A stretch of 64,000 bases of DNA from Thiomicrospira aerophila AL3 (lineage in GTDB: Bacteria; Pseudomonadota; Gammaproteobacteria; Thiomicrospirales; Thiomicrospiraceae), in NCBI RefSeq assembly GCF_000227665.2, contig NZ_CP007030.1, positions 124,001 to 188,000 of the forward strand. Reading direction: 5' to 3'. The notes beneath the pieces were generated by a model that saw only the letters and a list, made by a program, of their open reading frames with translations, was not told where the DNA came from and did no database searches. The position numbers and the translations under genes were made by a program. This document shows positions 56,689-64,000 of the stretch, piece after piece (the first letter of the stretch is position 1; each line of letters begins with the position of its first letter).

Positions 56689-57426
56689 ATGTTGTTGTTT
56701 GACAGTCATGCCCACCTAGACAGTATTTCTTATCCTAAATCTGTTGATATATCTAATGTCATTGCTGTCGCTGTAGATTTAAAAACATCGCTGTACTTTT
56801 CTTACTATTCTTCATTAAATCAACACTTAAAAGTTTATCCGTTTGTCGGCTTACACCCCTGGTTTATTGAACGCAATTTTGAATCTGATCTGAATAGCCT
56901 TAGGCAACTGATAATAGAATCCGGTGTTTCAATTTATGGGATAGGTGAGATTGGCCTTGATTATTCCCGTAACGCTAACAATAAAATTGATCAGCAGGCC
57001 TGCTTTGAAGCTCAGGTAGCTATGGCCGTAGAGTTTAGTTTGCCTGTTTCAGTTCACTGTGTAAAAGCTTTTAACGATTTATATTCTATTTTGCGACCAT
57101 CTCGAGTCAAAGGGGTTATACATAGTTTTCCACTGAGGCAACATGAAGCAAAACGATTCGTGTCTTTGGGACTTAAATTGGGATTAAACCCGCGAATACT
57201 TTCTTCTAATCTAACTAAGCGTCATGCTTTTTATCAGCAGTTTCCTTTAAGTGTTTGGGTAGTGGAGTCTGATTTTCCAAATTTAAACCATCATAATGTT
57301 TGTAATGATCCTCGTTTGGGCATGCTTGCATTAATCAAGGATTTGGCACTTGCCTATCGAATTAGTGATGAAGAGGTTGCAGTTCAAATTTATAATACTA
57401 CCCAACAGTTATTGATGAGTCATTGA
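56689..57426 (+). CDS. TatD-family metal-dependent hydrolase
   Basis: TatD-type TIM-barrel phosphoesterase; family members act as deoxyribonucleases. FDSHAHLD with the HxH metal pair opens the protein, followed by GIGEIGLDY, SVHC and the late Asp in VVESDFP. 245 residues. The ATG lies only 12 bases after the rplQ terminator T-run and no ribosome site is visible, so the mRNA may be nearly leaderless or fed by read-through. The exact substrate is open. Confidence 0.87.
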   Translation: MLLFDSHAHLDSISYPKSVDISNVIAVAVDLKTSLYFSYYSSLNQHLKVYPFVGLHPWFIERNFESDLNSLRQLIIESGVSIYGIGEIGLDYSRNANNKIDQQACFEAQVAMAVEFSLPVSVHCVKAFNDLYSILRPSRVKGVIHSFPLRQHEAKRFVSLGLKLGLNPRILSSNLTKRHAFYQQFPLSVWVVESDFPNLNHHNVCNDPRLGMLALIKDLALAYRISDEEVAVQIYNTTQQLLMSH

Positions 57427-57427
57427 A

Positions 57428-58156
57428 ATGAATTTAAGTGATCCTTTGTTTGAACGCAGTTTGTTGGTTTTTAGTGATCAGGTTCTGCTTGATCTTGCCA
57501 ATGCTAAGATATTAATTGCTGGTGTAGGCGGTGTGGGTGGATTTGTTGCCGAAGCCTTAGCGAGAGCCGGGGCTGAAAACATAACGCTTGTTGACCATGA
57601 TCGCGTATCGGCATCCAACAAGAATCGTCAAATTGTTGCACTCGACAATACGTTAGGCGAATTAAAAGTAGCGGTGATGGCAGATCGAATTGCACAGATT
57701 AATCCTAGTTGTCAGGTTGATTGCCGAGCTGTGTTCTTTGCTCCTGAATCTATGGCAGAACTTGTGGCACCCTTTGATGTTGTGATTGATGCAATTGATA
57801 GTCTTAACTGTAAGGTGGCATTGGTTGCTGAAGCCGTAAAGCAGCGAAAACGCATTTTTTCTAGCATGGGTGCGGGTCGGCGGGTTGATCCCACCAAAAT
57901 TATGGTGACAGATATTAGTCTTACGCATACCTGCGGTCTCGCTCGAGTCATGCGACAGCGTCTAAAGAAGCTAGGCATTAAAAAAGGTGTGCCAGTGGTG
58001 TTCTCAACAGAGCTCCCAAAGGAGCCTGGTCCTATGGAAGCCATTGCCAATGCTCGTGGGCGTGTAGTGAATGGTACGGCGAGTTACATGCCAGGTATTT
58101 TTGGTTTGACCTTAGCAGGCCTGGTGATTAAGTCATTCTCTGACGCGTCGAGTTAA
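57428..58156 (+). CDS. tcdA: tRNA threonylcarbamoyladenosine dehydratase
   Basis: E1-like ATP-dependent enzyme that cyclises t6A to ct6A in tRNAs reading ANN codons. The nucleotide motif GVGGVGGFVAEALARAG, then DHDRVSASNKNRQ and DAIDSLNCKVAL, match TcdA (formerly CsdL/YgdL); GAGRRVDPTKI and SYMPGIFGLTLAG are typical of the C-terminal half. 242 residues. It follows tatD by one base. Confidence 0.93.
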   Translation: MNLSDPLFERSLLVFSDQVLLDLANAKILIAGVGGVGGFVAEALARAGAENITLVDHDRVSASNKNRQIVALDNTLGELKVAVMADRIAQINPSCQVDCRAVFFAPESMAELVAPFDVVIDAIDSLNCKVALVAEAVKQRKRIFSSMGAGRRVDPTKIMVTDISLTHTCGLARVMRQRLKKLGIKKGVPVVFSTELPKEPGPMEAIANARGRVVNGTASYMPGIFGLTLAGLVIKSFSDASS

Positions 58157-58158
58157 TC

Positions 58159-59304
58159 ATGGATGCGCGAGTCCGTTCTTGGCTAAATCGTCATCTATTT
58201 GAGGATGATGCGGGCGGGATTATTCTGCCCTATAGTCTGCTAGATCAAAAACATCCCGATTTGCGCATTCCCAGTTGGGATGAGATGCTCACCGATCAGG
58301 CGGCCATCCCACGTTATCCCGCTAAACTTAATTTGTTATCCTGGTCAGAGCATGGGCGTTTGCAGCGCTGGCAGTCTGCGATTCCTGCATGGATTAAAGA
58401 GAGTGTTGCGTTGTTTGAAACGCACCAATTAAGCCTTCTCCATTATGCAGCGCGCTATCCACAGTTATTGGAAGTGTTGGATCAGGCGCCGGTTATGGCG
58501 TGGAAATTAGTGAGTATGCCTGGTCAGGAAATAGATCTTCAGCACCTGCTAAATGGTAAACGATCAGATTTAATGGCGGCTTTGGGTGTTGAGTCGCAGC
58601 AAGAGGGCGCACGCTTTTTGCGCCAGCTGCGGTTGCGTCAGGTTTCGCCAATTATTCTGGATCAGATTGATACCTGCTTGGTAGATAAGCAACGACTCGC
58701 AGGGTTGAGTCAGTTGCCGCGTGTCAATTCAATGGCGTTGGCCTTAGCCGCACGCTTCCCGGCTCTGATTGGTTGCCGATTGCACCGAACTCTGGCACAA
58801 CTGCCTTGCCGTCCTATGCAGTGTCAGTCGATGATTGCATTGTTGGAAGATGTGTATGCACTCGCAGCTTTTTTGGATACTGAGGCCGCTGAGCAGATAG
58901 GTGAGTGTCGTTATCTTACTGATGTGGAATCACTTTATCAAAGTTGGATTGAGCAATCTGTTGCCGTTATGAATTGCGCTCAATTACAGTTAACATCCCA
59001 GCCACAGCATCTTAAAACACTTGCTGAGTTTGTAGCGCTCAGTCGCCTGCAGTACCAGGCCTGGTGGTGTGATTTTGAACAGCCGCACCATCAGTTGTGG
59101 GCATGGCTAGAAGATCAAACGCCTGTAGGCGTGTTGATATCGGAAGTGAGCCAGCCAAATACGAGTTCAAATGACTCAAACCGATATCAAGCTAGACCTT
59201 ATCAATTGGTACGCATTCGTCAAGGCAAGAATCAACTCCCTTCGGCAAGCTTAATCGCCAAAGTGGAGTTGTGGTTACTTAATCTTCATCACCAAGACTT
59301 GTAA
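58159..59304 (+). CDS. Hypothetical protein, 381 residues
   Basis: I do not recognise this family. The protein is soluble, Leu/Gln/Ala-rich, with no signal peptide or membrane segment, and reads as mostly helical (for example LLHYAARYPQLLEVLDQAPVMAWKL). It has several Trp and scattered Cys but no metal-type cluster. It starts 2 bases after tcdA, so it belongs to the tatD-tcdA transcript, and its last 16 bases overlap the end of cynS on the other strand. Coding is well supported by length, frame and position. A CCAGGCCTGG encodes QAW near residue 300. Confidence 0.75.
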   Translation: MDARVRSWLNRHLFEDDAGGIILPYSLLDQKHPDLRIPSWDEMLTDQAAIPRYPAKLNLLSWSEHGRLQRWQSAIPAWIKESVALFETHQLSLLHYAARYPQLLEVLDQAPVMAWKLVSMPGQEIDLQHLLNGKRSDLMAALGVESQQEGARFLRQLRLRQVSPIILDQIDTCLVDKQRLAGLSQLPRVNSMALALAARFPALIGCRLHRTLAQLPCRPMQCQSMIALLEDVYALAAFLDTEAAEQIGECRYLTDVESLYQSWIEQSVAVMNCAQLQLTSQPQHLKTLAEFVALSRLQYQAWWCDFEQPHHQLWAWLEDQTPVGVLISEVSQPNTSSNDSNRYQARPYQLVRIRQGKNQLPSASLIAKVELWLLNLHHQDL

Positions 59305-59732
59305 GGTAGAAACTTACCGTTCATGCTAATGACTACACGGTCACCCGCTGGATTTTCTTCCTTATCGATATGCATCGTGAAGTCAATGGCGCTCATAATG
59401 CCATCGCCAAATTTTTCATGAATAAGGGTTTTCATGGTAGGACCGTACACCCCTACAATTTCATAAAGACGATAAATCAATGGATCGGTGGGCACGGATT
59501 TATCCCACGTTTTATGCGGACATTCTTGTAATGCTAGGGCGATGTCATCACCTAACTTTAAGAATGCAGCGAGTTTTTGTGCCGGTTCCGCTTTTAGACT
59601 GTTCATACCTAGGCAGGCTGAGGTTGCAAACACTTCACTTAAGCCACAAGCTGCGGCCATCTCACCCCAACTTACGCCAAGCTCATGCTTAGCCAGAATA
59701 ATGGTTTCAGTCATCGTTGTTTTAGTCATCAT
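59289..59732 (-). CDS. cynS: Cyanase (cyanate hydratase)
   Basis: Converts cyanate and bicarbonate to ammonia and two CO2. The catalytic Arg88, Glu91 and Ser114 correspond to E. coli Arg96, Glu99 and Ser122 with a constant shift of 8: IYRLYEIVGVYGP and FGDGIMSAIDF. 147 residues, slightly shorter than the 156 of E. coli at the N-terminus. TAGGAGA stands 8 bases before the ATG. It is the last gene of a four-gene operon and supplies both nitrogen and CO2 to the cell. Confidence 0.96.
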   Translation of the reverse strand: MMTKTTMTETIILAKHELGVSWGEMAAACGLSEVFATSACLGMNSLKAEPAQKLAAFLKLGDDIALALQECPHKTWDKSVPTDPLIYRLYEIVGVYGPTMKTLIHEKFGDGIMSAIDFTMHIDKEENPAGDRVVISMNGKFLPYKSW

Positions 59733-59753
59733 AATGCTATCTCCTAAGGATAA

Positions 59754-60605
59754 TTAACTTGCAGCTAAGTCTACGGTTAAAGGTTGGTGGTCAGGTTTCA
59801 CGTCACATACGCTGCCTGATAAGCCTTTCGAGCGATTGACCAGGAAGTCCACCAAGTGGTTGCGAATTTTGTAATAATTTTCATCATGAATAATGTCGGT
59901 CCGGGTTCTGGGTCGTGGAATACTGACCTTTACCGATTCTGCAATCTGTGCTTTGGGGCCGTTTGACATTAGCAAAATTCGGTCTGATAGCAAGATTGCC
60001 TCATCTACATCATGAGTAATCATGAATACAGTTTGCTTGGACTCTTCCCAAATTTTAATTAGCTCCTCTTGGATGACGCCGCGTGTTAATGCATCTAGCG
60101 CACCAAAGGGTTCATCCATTAACAGTAGCTGAGGTTGGGTAGCAAATGCACGCGCAATACTCACGCGTTGGCGCATACCGCCCGATAGCTGTGCAGGTTT
60201 GCGATCCAGAGCATGGCTCAGTCCAACCAGCTCCAAATAACGTTTGCTATGAGCTTCAACCTTCGACTTGTCCCAGCTAGGCCAACGGGCTCTCACTGCA
60301 AAAATAATGTTATCTAGGGTGGTTTTCCAGGGTAATAAACTGTAGTTTTGGAAAATCACCCCGCGCTCCAGGCTGGGTCCTGTAATTTCCTTTCCATCCA
60401 TGAGTACCAAACCATCGCTAGCCTCATCCAGGCCTGCTAAGATGTTTAAGATAGTTGATTTACCACAACCTGAATGTCCGATGACACATACAAATTCACC
60501 CTTTTCAATGCTAAAGTTGGCGTGTTCAAAAACCGTTGACACCTCTTTGCCATCGGGAGTTGGGTAGCTTTTGCGTAACCCTTGAATTTCTAAAAACTTT
60601 GTCAT
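59754..60605 (-). CDS. cynD: Cyanate/nitrate-type ABC transporter ATPase
   Basis: Drives uptake with the permease encoded before it. Walker A IGHSGCGKST, signature LSGGMRQR, Walker B LLLMDEPFGALDAL and the switch ITHD are complete. 283 residues, of the NrtD/CynD/TauB/SsuB group. Cyanate as substrate is inferred from the cyanase gene 21 bases downstream. A C-terminal part beyond residue 230 resembles that of NrtD/CynD. Confidence 0.92.
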   Translation of the reverse strand: MTKFLEIQGLRKSYPTPDGKEVSTVFEHANFSIEKGEFVCVIGHSGCGKSTILNILAGLDEASDGLVLMDGKEITGPSLERGVIFQNYSLLPWKTTLDNIIFAVRARWPSWDKSKVEAHSKRYLELVGLSHALDRKPAQLSGGMRQRVSIARAFATQPQLLLMDEPFGALDALTRGVIQEELIKIWEESKQTVFMITHDVDEAILLSDRILLMSNGPKAQIAESVKVSIPRPRTRTDIIHDENYYKIRNHLVDFLVNRSKGLSGSVCDVKPDHQPLTVDLAAS

Positions 60606-60625
60606 GGTGTTACTCCTTAGTATTT

Positions 60626-61462
60626 TTATTCTTGATAGGCAACCATACGTGCGCCAGCAGCCAAGATCATGTCGAGAATCATGCCTATGACGCCAATCAT
60701 GAAGATTGAAAAGATCACGCGTGCGAGGTCAAGGTTGTTCCATTCGTTCCAAACGTAATAACCAATACCTGTACCGCCCACCAGCATTTCTGCGGCAACA
60801 ATAACGAGCCAAGCAATACCAATCGAAATACGCATGCCGGTCAAGATGGTCGGTGCAGCAGCAGGGAGCACTACTTGAAAAGCCGTTTGCACCGGTGAAA
60901 GTTGATGGGTTTTGGCAACATTAATCCAATCTTTGCGTACGCTGGCGACGCCAAAGGCAGTATTAAGTAGCATTGGCCAAATGGAGCAAATAAAAATTAC
61001 AAAAATCGCGGATAACTCAGAGTCTTGAATAATAAATAAGGCTAAAGGCATCCATGCCAAGGGTGAAATAGGACGCAGTACTTGGATATAGGGGTTAAGC
61101 GCCTTGTACATCATTGGTGACATACCAATAACAAATCCTAGAGGTATAGCAATAACTGCGGCCAATGCAAATCCCACAAGTACGCGATAGACAGAATGGG
61201 CTAGTTGCACCCCAATGCCTTTATCATTGGGTCCTGCGTCATAGAATGGGTTAGATAACTCTGCGATACCAAGTGCAATGATTTGAGACGGTGGTGGTAC
61301 CGCTGCTGTTGGAGCGCCAAGACCCATTAGCATTTCATATTCGGTCAATTCCCGACTCATGCTGGAATTGGCTGAATAGGTGCCTAGCTCCCAGCTACCC
61401 AGTAATACAATCAGCAGTGCGAGACTAACAAGGGTGGCTTTTAGATTAACGGACTTTAACAT
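60626..61462 (-). CDS. cynB: Cyanate/nitrate-type ABC transporter permease
   Basis: Inner-membrane permease of the NrtB/CynB/SsuC group, 278 residues with about six hydrophobic segments. VLRPISPLAWMPLALFII and the EAA-like region with VLPAAAPTILTGMRI are typical, as is the end NEWNNLDLARVIFSI. It lies between cynA and cynD with short gaps. Confidence 0.92.
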   Translation of the reverse strand: MLKSVNLKATLVSLALLIVLLGSWELGTYSANSSMSRELTEYEMLMGLGAPTAAVPPPSQIIALGIAELSNPFYDAGPNDKGIGVQLAHSVYRVLVGFALAAVIAIPLGFVIGMSPMMYKALNPYIQVLRPISPLAWMPLALFIIQDSELSAIFVIFICSIWPMLLNTAFGVASVRKDWINVAKTHQLSPVQTAFQVVLPAAAPTILTGMRISIGIAWLVIVAAEMLVGGTGIGYYVWNEWNNLDLARVIFSIFMIGVIGMILDMILAAGARMVAYQE

Positions 61463-61471
61463 AATGCCTCC

Positions 61472-62932
61472 TTATCCCTTGCGACCAATGGCAAAGCTGT
61501 TGATATAGGCCTCAGGCTCTGCTGGATCAAAGGTTTTACCCATGATAGTGTGGGTTTTATAGGTTTCAGAGGGAGGGGTCTGACCCAGTTCGCGCATGAT
61601 TTCCGCTGTTTCAGTGGCTAGGTATACGCGCTCAGCAATGTTGTTATACTGGATGTCGCCACTAATATAGCCCCAGCGCTTCATTTGAGTCAAAATCCAT
61701 ACCCCCATCGAGTGCCAAGGGAAAGGGTCAAAGTCGATTCGATCTGGAACATCCTGAATGTTACCTAAACCATCGGCAAAACGACCAGTGAGAACTTGTT
61801 CTATAACAGGCACGGGTTGGTTAAGATAATTACGTGGTGCAATCGCGCTCGCAATTTCGCGGCGATTTTCATGAATTGACGAATAATGTGTGGCATCAAT
61901 AATCGCTCTCAGCAAAGCACCATAAGTGTTTGGATTTTGGGTAGCGAACTCTTGGCTACAGGCAAAGGCGCAGCATGGATGCTTATCCCAAATGTCTTTG
62001 GTAAGCATGTGTATAAAGCCCACGTTTTCCCAAACGGCGCGCTGGTTAAACGGGTCGGGTGATAAATAGCCATCCAGGTTGCCTGCGCGCAAATTAGCGA
62101 CCATTTCAGGTGGCGGTACAACACGAATTTGAATATCTTGATCTGGGTCAAGACCATGTTCAGCCACATAATAGCGCAACAAGAAGTTGTGCATGGAATA
62201 TTCAAAAGGCACGCCAAAACGGAAACCTTTCCATTGTTTGGGGTCACGTTTGTCTTTGTGATCATTGTGTAGCACGATGGCTTGACCGTTGACATTCTCG
62301 ACTGCCGGCATAATGAAATGTCGTGATGTCGAACCCGCCCCAATGGTCATGGCAAGCGGCATAGGGGTAAGCATATGTGACGCATCATATTCACGGGCCA
62401 GTGATTTATCACGTGCGACTGCCCAACCAGCGGTTTTTTCGAGATTCACACTGAGGCCATACTTGTCATAAAAGCCCATGGGTTCAGCCATAATAATGGG
62501 TGTAGCACAGGTAATCGGTACAAAGCCAATGTTGAGGCGGCTTTTTTCCAATGGCCCTAAGGATTCTTTAATAGCCGCCTTGGCTTCGTTTAATGGAAAC
62601 ACACTGCTAATGGCGGCCGCGGCCGTACCGGCACCGACCATACTCAAAAAACTACGACGTGATAATTCGTTGTGATTAAAGACCGAGCGCACTACCGCGT
62701 TTTCAATAGCGCGATCAAGCATGGCTTCGCTTGAGTCGAACTGAGCTGGGGTGTTTGTTTTGTGTGTGGTGACTTTAAATTGATCAGCCTGTTGCTCGAT
62801 ATGCGCTTGGCGAGCCGATGCCGATGGTTGGTTAGTTGATTTTTCGGTTTGACAGATCGGGCAGGTGCAATTTTTAACGTGCAATAAGCTGCTTTTTTTA
62901 TCGAATGCGTTAGTTAGGCTTTTTATGGTCAT
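61472..62932 (-). CDS. cynA: Cyanate/nitrate-type substrate-binding protein with long N-terminal extension and Tat signal
   Basis: Periplasmic binding protein of the NrtA/CynA/CmpA group, 486 residues. The Tat signal is unusual in place: SRRSFLSMVGAGTAAAAIS has its two Arg at 92-93, followed by a likely cut after AKA near 119. The 90 residues before it would stay on the cytoplasmic side until export and include C-T-C-P-I-C (Cys22, 24, 27). The binding domain starts RLNIGFVPITCATPIIMAEP. GAGGAG is 8 bases before the ATG, so the long form looks real; an internal start near residue 71 (MLDRA) would still leave a long N-region. Confidence 0.92.
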   Translation of the reverse strand: MTIKSLTNAFDKKSSLLHVKNCTCPICQTEKSTNQPSASARQAHIEQQADQFKVTTHKTNTPAQFDSSEAMLDRAIENAVVRSVFNHNELSRRSFLSMVGAGTAAAAISSVFPLNEAKAAIKESLGPLEKSRLNIGFVPITCATPIIMAEPMGFYDKYGLSVNLEKTAGWAVARDKSLAREYDASHMLTPMPLAMTIGAGSTSRHFIMPAVENVNGQAIVLHNDHKDKRDPKQWKGFRFGVPFEYSMHNFLLRYYVAEHGLDPDQDIQIRVVPPPEMVANLRAGNLDGYLSPDPFNQRAVWENVGFIHMLTKDIWDKHPCCAFACSQEFATQNPNTYGALLRAIIDATHYSSIHENRREIASAIAPRNYLNQPVPVIEQVLTGRFADGLGNIQDVPDRIDFDPFPWHSMGVWILTQMKRWGYISGDIQYNNIAERVYLATETAEIMRELGQTPPSETYKTHTIMGKTFDPAEPEAYINSFAIGRKG

Positions 62933-62978
62933 GATGATGCTCCTCGAGTTAGCGTTAGCATTTAGTCAGGCTATACTG

Positions 62979-62994
62979 AGCATCGCACATGCCA
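62979..62994 (-). promoter_or_regulatory. Candidate sigma-54 promoter of the cyn operon
   Basis: On the minus strand: TGGCAT, GTGCG, ATGCT. The -24 GG and -12 GC are spaced by exactly 10 bases as sigma-54 needs; compared with TGGCAC-N5-TTGCA there are three mismatches, none in the key GG/GC. The transcript would start about 36 bases before cynA. The neighbouring gene is of the sigma-54 activator type. Confidence 0.6.
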
Positions 62995-63073
62995 GTTAGT
63001 GAATTTAATTTTTAAGTTATTGTTTTTAAAAGCTTTGTGGATTATTTGATTAATTATTTTCCTTGCAATTTTC

Positions 63074-63126
63074 TACGAAATAAAATAGATTTACGATATA
63101 GCGTTTATTTATTACGAAATGTCGTA
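63074..63126. promoter_or_regulatory. Four TACGANAT repeats between cynA and the regulator gene
   Basis: TACGAAAT at 63074-63081, TACGATAT at 63092-63099, TACGAAAT at 63113-63120, and an inverted TACGACAT at 63119-63126, so the last two form a TACGA-AATG-TCGTA palindrome. They lie about 80-130 bases upstream of the sigma-54 promoter candidate, the usual enhancer distance, and directly before the regulator start, so they could serve activation and self-control. The rest of the 202-base gap (62933-63134) is AT-rich without a gene. Confidence 0.55.
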
Positions 63127-63134
63127 GGTCTAGT

Positions 63135-64000
63135 ATGTCTTTATTTGGTTTGTTTTTTACCCAGTTACCCGAAGCCTGTATTTTGGTGGACCCTTTCGCC
63201 AATAAGATTTGCTATCGCAATCTCAAAGCGCAACAACTACTGCCTGAGGTCGATCGGGCCACGGACATATTTAGCTCCCCGCCGGGTAAGTTGGTGGTAT
63301 TTACTCAAGAAATCCTGGAGAAACAGCAGGCCTGGTCGAGTGAGCTGAGTATTCGTTTGCAAAGTGGCAAAACCTTAGCGGTCGAGGCGTTGGGCTTTCG
63401 GGTTGCCGATGAATCTAGTCAATCACTGGTCGCGATGGTGTTGACCAGTAAGCCTAGCCTAGCTCAACGGCGGCAATTGGCTGAAGTGCATCGCTTGCAT
63501 CGCGATGGCTTGGTTTATTGGAAAACCATTGAGCAGGCGTTTCGTGAGTTTGAGCGCGAGAATGATTTAATTTTGCAGTCGGTCGGTGATGGGATTTATG
63601 GGGTGGATATCGACGGCAAGGCAACTTTTGTTAACCCGGCTTGTGAGCGTATTTTAGAGTGGCGCGCTGAAGAGATGATTGGGAAAAATGTTCATGATCT
63701 TATTCACCACCATCATCCCGACGGGCGCCATTATCATGGTCACGATTGTCCTATTTATGCCGCCTTTCGGGATGGTGAAATTCGTCAAGTCGATGATGAG
63801 GTGTTCTGGACCAAGAGTGGTCGTGCTATTCCGGTGGCCTATACCAGTACGCCGATTTTAGATTCGGGGCAATTGGTGGGTGCGGTGGTGGTGTTTCGTG
63901 ACATTAGTGAGCGTATCGAAGCTGAAACGCAGCTAAAGCATGCCTTGGCAGAAGTGCAGGCGCTTAAACAACGCTTAGAGGCTGAAAATGCCTATTTACA
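63135..64000 (+). CDS. PAS-containing regulator, probably a sigma-54 activator (3' end outside window)
   Basis: The frame from the ATG at 63135 is open to the right edge, giving 288 residues. Residues 1-110 look like a divergent PAS-type domain (LPEACILVDPFANKICYRN). Residues 143-262 form a clear PAS domain (LILQSVGDGIYGVDIDGKAT, FVNPACERILEW, VVVFRDISERIEAE) with a His-rich loop of the HHxxPDG...CPIY kind. The last visible part, EVQALKQRLEAENAYL, is the coiled linker that normally comes just before the sigma-54-interacting AAA+ domain in FhlA/NtrC-like regulators. That domain and the DNA-binding end lie outside the window. The ribosome site is weak (AGG 6 bases before ATG). Confidence 0.75.
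   Translation, partial: MSLFGLFFTQLPEACILVDPFANKICYRNLKAQQLLPEVDRATDIFSSPPGKLVVFTQEILEKQQAWSSELSIRLQSGKTLAVEALGFRVADESSQSLVAMVLTSKPSLAQRRQLAEVHRLHRDGLVYWKTIEQAFREFERENDLILQSVGDGIYGVDIDGKATFVNPACERILEWRAEEMIGKNVHDLIHHHHPDGRHYHGHDCPIYAAFRDGEIRQVDDEVFWTKSGRAIPVAYTSTPILDSGQLVGAVVVFRDISERIEAETQLKHALAEVQALKQRLEAENAYL

Overview
The window looks like a chromosomal segment of a gammaproteobacterium, most likely a chemolithoautotrophic sulfur oxidiser of the Thiomicrospira/Thiomicrorhabdus/Hydrogenovibrio type. This placement is an inference. It rests on the Calvin-cycle/glycolysis cluster with a Calvin-type class II aldolase, the gammaproteobacterial gene order of the str-S10-spc-alpha ribosomal cluster, and the rpe-gph-trpEGDC and OsmC-speD-speE groups. 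No rRNA gene is present to settle it.

Layout. 1-1871 is the 3' part of an RND efflux permease. 2003-9059 holds tkt, gap, pgk, pyk and fba, a carbon-metabolism block. 9220-12920 is an McrBC-type modification-dependent restriction module with a DUF2442 gene between mcrB and mcrC and a small Cys-tailed membrane protein behind it. 12991-16521 (minus strand) has metY, bioD, purC and a PsiE-like gene. 16680-22039 is rpe-gph-trpE-trpG-trpD-trpC. 22133-25321 holds an OsmC-like gene, speD and speE, then bioA on the other strand. 25437-56647 is the classic transcription/translation super-cluster: tRNA-Tyr, -Gly, -Thr, tuf1, tRNA-Trp, secE, nusG, rplKAJL, rpoBC, rpsL, rpsG, fusA, tuf2 and then the S10, spc and alpha operons, with rpmJ missing from its usual place. 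56689-59304 has tatD, tcdA and an unrecognised gene. 59289-62932 (minus strand) is a cyanate uptake and hydrolysis operon (cynA-cynB-cynD-cynS). From 63135 to the right edge runs the 5' part of a PAS-containing regulator.

Two observations stand out. First, the 8-bp palindrome CAGGCCTG, usually inside a larger palindrome of form A-S-CAGGCCTG-S-T, occurs 30 times, where about one is expected by chance. It lies in coding regions (mostly as Gln-Ala-Trp/Cys or x-Gly-Leu codons) and as inverted pairs or palindrome centres of transcription terminators, but is almost absent from the highly expressed ribosomal and glycolytic genes. Its density and placement resemble HIP1 palindromes or DNA uptake sequences. 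Second, the cyn operon has a good sigma-54 promoter candidate, upstream of which lie four copies of TACGANAT at enhancer distance, and then a divergent gene whose PAS domain and linker are typical of sigma-54 activators. Together they suggest a self-contained, nitrogen-type control circuit for cyanate use.

The gene assignments come from reading the translated sequences against known family motifs; no database search was possible.
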